DNA of 64,000 bases from Halorubrum salipaludis (GTDB lineage Archaea > Halobacteriota > Halobacteria > Halobacteriales > Haloferacaceae), in NCBI RefSeq assembly GCF_002286985.1, contig NZ_NSKC01000005.1:186001-250000 (forward strand), in the 5' to 3' direction. The notes below the pieces were generated by a model, which worked only from the letters and a program-made list of their open reading frames with translations, had not been told where the DNA came from and searched no databases. Below are positions 61,511-64,000 of the stretch, one piece after another. Position numbers and translations under genes: made by a program. The first letter of the stretch is position 1. Each line of letters starts with the position of its first letter.

Positions 61511-61658
61511 GCGCGAGGGGTGGCGACCGGCCGCCGTAGTGGTTCCGGTTCGGGAGCCGCTGAAAGGTGCGCCCCCGCGGCCCGGCGGCCCCGCGCCCCC
61601 GCGGCCCTGCGGTCCGATACCCCGGAACCGTTTTCGCGCCGCTCCGCGATCACGCCCT

Positions 61659-62135
61659 ATGACACGCGTTAGCGAAGACAACCTCGACTGGACCGACACC
61701 GACCGCGGGGAGACGCGGTTCCGCCGGAAGCAGCTCGCGGCGGCCGCCGACGGCGACCGGATCGGGTGTAGCCTCTACGAGCTCCCGCCCGGCGCGAAGT
61801 CGTGGCCCTACCACTACCACACTGCCAACGAGGAGGCGATCTACGTGTTGTCCGGAAGCGCCACGCTTCGACACGACGGGAAACGGTTCCGGATCGAGGC
61901 CGGCGATTACGTCGCGTTCCCGGCGGGCGAGTCGGGCGCTCACCGCGTCGTCAACGAGGGCGACGAACCGGTCCGATATCTCGCACTGTCGACGATGACG
62001 GAGCCGGACGTGACGGTCTATCCCGACTCGGAGACGTTCGGCGTGTACGTCGGTTCCCCGCCCGGCGGCCGCGAAGAACGCTCGCTGTCGGGATACTACG
62101 AGATGGACGACGATGTCGACTACTGGGAGATGTAG
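61659..62135 (+). CDS. Cupin-domain protein
   Basis: A 158-residue single-domain cupin. Motif 1 is HYHTANEEAIYVLSG with H52, H54 and a glutamate, motif 2 is YVAFPAGESGAHRVVN with H95. It should bind a divalent metal; a small-molecule isomerase or dioxygenase role, or a sensing role, is possible. The C-terminus is acidic and aromatic (GYYEMDDDVDYWEM). The start is the ATG before TRVSEDNLD. Confidence 0.88.
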   Translation: MTRVSEDNLDWTDTDRGETRFRRKQLAAAADGDRIGCSLYELPPGAKSWPYHYHTANEEAIYVLSGSATLRHDGKRFRIEAGDYVAFPAGESGAHRVVNEGDEPVRYLALSTMTEPDVTVYPDSETFGVYVGSPPGGREERSLSGYYEMDDDVDYWEM

Positions 62136-62167
62136 CCGTCGGTAGGGGGCTCACGAGCCGTCGTCGC

Positions 62168-62226
62168 CCGCCTCCCGCGCCTCCTGCGCCTCCCGTGCCT
62201 GCCGCGCCTCCCGCGCCGGCCGCGCG
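62168..62226 (+). repeat. Short C-rich imperfect tandem repeat
   Basis: The stretch is made of near-copies of CGCCTCCCGC / CTGCGCCTCC, about six units of 9-10 bases, between the cupin and HTH_10 genes. Probably slippage-prone; no other role seen. Confidence 0.6.
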
Positions 62227-62235
62227 AACGCCCGC

Positions 62236-62243
62236 CTTATAAC
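62236..62243 (+). promoter_or_regulatory. TATA box of the HTH_10 regulator
   Basis: CTTATAAC, 53-60 bases before the ATG of the HTH_10 gene; this implies a leader of about 25-30 bases. Confidence 0.5.
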
Positions 62244-62295
62244 TCGAAACGCATGAAGAGGTACGGAGAGGGGCCGACGGGTGCTATCTACATCC

Positions 62296-63021
62296 ATGAC
62301 CCGACTGACGCTGCGGCTCGACTTCCCGAGCGGCTCGTGGCTCGGCGACGTCTCCCGGGCCCACCCCGACGCGACGCTCCGCGCGACCGAGACGGTCGCC
62401 GCCGCGGAGGGCGAGGTGACCGCGCTCGGCGTCGGCGGAACCGACCGCGCGGCGACTGTGGAGTCGCTTCGCGAGCACGACCGCGTGAACCGGGTCGACG
62501 TCGTCGACCGGACCGGGCCGGCGACCCGGCTCCGCGTCGTCGCGCCCGCCCCGCCGCCGCACGTCGCGGCCGCGCGGGAAGTCGGGCTCCCGATCGAGGA
62601 GCCGGTCTCGGTGACGGAGGGACGCTCGATCGTCGATCTCGTCGGCGACCGCTCCCGTCTCACCGCCTTCAGCCGCCGGCTCACCGGCGAGGGCGTCACC
62701 GTGGGAATCGAGGCGAGCGACGCCGACGGGGAGCCCGTCCTCACCGACACCCAGCGCGGCCTCGTCCTCGACGCCGTCGCCGCCGGCTACTACGACACGC
62801 CGCGGGAGTGCACGCTCACGGAGCTCGCCGAGTCGTGCGACCTCGCGAAGTCGACGTGCAGCGAGACGCTCCACCGCGCCGAGGGGCGGGTGTTGCGCCG
62901 GTTCGTGGACGGCGAGTTCGGCGCGAGGGATACCAGTGGGAATCCGATCGGCGAGAGATCCGATCCGAAGCACGAGGGCGACCCGGCGGAGTCCGCCGGG
63001 ATCGCCGCCTCGGAATCGTAA
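62296..63021 (+). CDS. HTH_10-family (bacterio-opsin activator-like) transcription regulator
   Basis: A 241-residue regulator. Residues 1-130 form a beta-rich N-terminal domain (LTLRLDFPSGSWLGDVSRA, then VNRVDVVDRTGPATRLRVVA) typical of the Bat-associated module. The C-terminal HTH_10 (about 153-210) reads LTDTQRGLVLDAVAAGYYDTPRECTLTELAESCDLAKSTCSETLHRAE in segments. No PAS or GAF domain is attached. The target is unknown. Start at the ATG of MTRLTLRLD; an upstream codon would lie before the promoter spacing. Confidence 0.88.
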   Translation: MTRLTLRLDFPSGSWLGDVSRAHPDATLRATETVAAAEGEVTALGVGGTDRAATVESLREHDRVNRVDVVDRTGPATRLRVVAPAPPPHVAAAREVGLPIEEPVSVTEGRSIVDLVGDRSRLTAFSRRLTGEGVTVGIEASDADGEPVLTDTQRGLVLDAVAAGYYDTPRECTLTELAESCDLAKSTCSETLHRAEGRVLRRFVDGEFGARDTSGNPIGERSDPKHEGDPAESAGIAASES

Positions 63022-63049
63022 CGGCGCTCGGTCGCCGAATCTGCGCGCG

Positions 63050-63054
63050 TTTTT
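63050..63054 (+). terminator. T-run after the HTH_10 gene
   Basis: GCGCGTTTTTG, 29 bases past the stop and shortly before the convergent gcvPB stop; a plausible T-rich archaeal 3' end signal. Confidence 0.3.
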
Positions 63055-63079
63055 GAACCGTCGTTCGGGAGCGAAAGCG

Positions 63080-64000
63080 CTACTCCCCGTCCAGCGCCTG
63101 CCACGAGAGCCGCGGGTTCCGCGCGGCGCCGACCTGGTCGATCCGGCCCGCGGCGGTGCGGTTCGGGGCCGCGTCGAGCGCCTCGTCCGAGTCGGCGTAC
63201 GCGAGGTTGAAGGCCTCCGCGAGGTCGTCGAGCGACGACCGCCCCTCGATCTCGGTCGGCTCGGTCAGCATCGCTTCCGGCACCATCTCCGGCCACTTCG
63301 TCGTCGGCGGGTGGACACCGAAGTCAAGCATGCGCTTTGCCACGTCGGCCGCGTCGCGGTCGCCCGCGGTCGCCGCGAACTCGTGGTGGAAGGGGCCGTA
63401 CGGCACGTCGAGCTCGAGCCGCTCCGCGAGGTAGTTCGCGTTGAGCACCGCCTTCGCGGCCGCGTCCGAGAGCCCCTCGTCGCCGAGCCGAGCGATGTAG
63501 GCGTACGTCTTGACGAGGACGAGCCAGTTGCCTCCGAAGCCGTGGACCTTCCCGATCGTCTCGTCGGGCTCGAAGGTCTCGTAGCCGTTCCCGCCCTCCC
63601 GCTCGCGGACCCGCGGAGCGGGGAGGAACTCGGCGAGCTCGTCGACGACGCCGACCGGTCCGGCGCCCGGTCCGCCGCCGCCGTGCGGGGTCGCGAACGT
63701 CTTGTGGACGTTGTAGTGCATCACGTCGAACCCCATGTCCCCGGGCCGGCCGCGGCCGAGCAGGGCGTTGAGGTTCGCACCGTCGTAGTAGAGGAGCCCG
63801 CCCGCGTCGTGGACGATGTCGGCGATCTCGGTGATGTCGCGCTCGAAGAGCCCGACCGTGTTCGGGTTCGTTAACATCAGGGCGGCGGTGTCGTCGCCGA
63901 CCGCCGCCTCCAGCGCCTCGACGTCGACCCGCCCGTCCTCGCCGGACGGGAGTTCGACCACGTCGTAGCCCGCCATCGCCGCGGTCGCGAAGTTCGTCCC
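63080..64000 (-). CDS. gcvPB: Glycine dehydrogenase (decarboxylating) subunit 2, partial
   Basis: The C-terminal 306 codons of GcvPB, one of the two P-protein subunits of the glycine cleavage system; its 5' part lies beyond the right edge. The coding frame is open to the last base (TNFATAAMAGYDVVELPS). The PLP-binding lysine is in MHYNVHKTFATPHGGGGPG. GPVGVVDELAEFLP and PHTTKW-like HPPTTKWPEM motifs agree. The upstream partner gcvPA is expected outside the window. Confidence 0.95.
   Translation of the reverse strand, partial: GTNFATAAMAGYDVVELPSGEDGRVDVEALEAAVGDDTAALMLTNPNTVGLFERDITEIADIVHDAGGLLYYDGANLNALLGRGRPGDMGFDVMHYNVHKTFATPHGGGGPGAGPVGVVDELAEFLPAPRVREREGGNGYETFEPDETIGKVHGFGGNWLVLVKTYAYIARLGDEGLSDAAAKAVLNANYLAERLELDVPYGPFHHEFAATAGDRDAADVAKRMLDFGVHPPTTKWPEMVPEAMLTEPTEIEGRSSLDDLAEAFNLAYADSDEALDAAPNRTAAGRIDQVGAARNPRLSWQALDGE

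Overview
This 64 kb window is chromosomal DNA from a halophilic archaeon (class Halobacteria), most like Halorubrum or a close relative. Four things show it: very high GC with strongly acidic proteins; twin-arginine lipoproteins with short lipoboxes; mostly leaderless genes with a TTTAWA-type TATA box about 25 bases before the start codon; and archaeal information-processing genes (RfcL, aIF5B, Cbf5, EndA, NOB1, Cdc48, a methenyltetrahydropterin cyclohydrolase). I see no complete insertion sequence, provirus, CRISPR array or rRNA. Most of the window is ordinary core chromosome, packed head-to-tail with very short intergenic gaps.

Layout. 1-5.6 kb: a zinc-type dehydrogenase, CMP kinase, the pseudouridine synthase Cbf5, tRNA-Pro(GGG), a DsbA/FrnE-type oxidoreductase and the clamp-loader large subunit. 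5.7-16.8 kb: a soluble histidine kinase, a second alcohol dehydrogenase, a four-gene polar amino acid ABC importer (binding protein, permease, ATPase, permease), heme A synthase, tRNA-His(GTG), a metallo-beta-lactamase-fold hydrolase, a Ca/Na-type antiporter and a lipoprotein. 17-28.6 kb: NhaC antiporter, aspartate-semialdehyde dehydrogenase, a methyltransferase, a 3-hydroxyacyl-CoA dehydrogenase/enoyl-CoA hydratase fusion, an AlkA-like glycosylase, a tandem PhoU-RCK protein, Mch, zinc-ribbon proteins and a peroxiredoxin. 28.6-36.5 kb: a 7TM histidine kinase, methionine aminopeptidase, a HIT protein, and a tungstate-type ABC importer divergent from a ModE/TOBE regulator. 36.5-43.3 kb: aIF5B, PRC-barrel plus NOB1, a Tat-tagged phage-tail-tube-like protein, cis-prenyltransferase, an LWR-salt protein, a HAD phosphatase, PadR and NikR regulators. 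43.3-53 kb: Cdc48 with an adjoining rhomboid, EndA, a LURP-one protein, SerRS and a cysteine-rich DUF11 lipoprotein. 53-64 kb: dihydroorotase, a PGF-CTERM surface peptidase-like protein, a Vms1-like release factor, NAD-type 6-phosphogluconate dehydrogenase, a cupin, an HTH_10 regulator and the 3' part of gcvPB, which runs off the right edge.

The most unusual feature is a family of long, structured, noncoding intergenic repeats: three full copies (about 27.5-28.0, 55.8-56.3 and, inverted, 59.7-60.1 kb) and one decayed copy (about 12.6-12.8 kb). Each full copy starts with a haloarchaeal TATA motif and carries a nearly invariant block of about 30 bases between stems. The stem sequences differ between copies but pairing is preserved, which is covariation. 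This points to a structured RNA or a DNA-structure-dependent mobile or repeat element. The second notable item is an orphan contractile-tail-tube-like protein with an apparent Tat export signal and no other phage or injection-system gene nearby.
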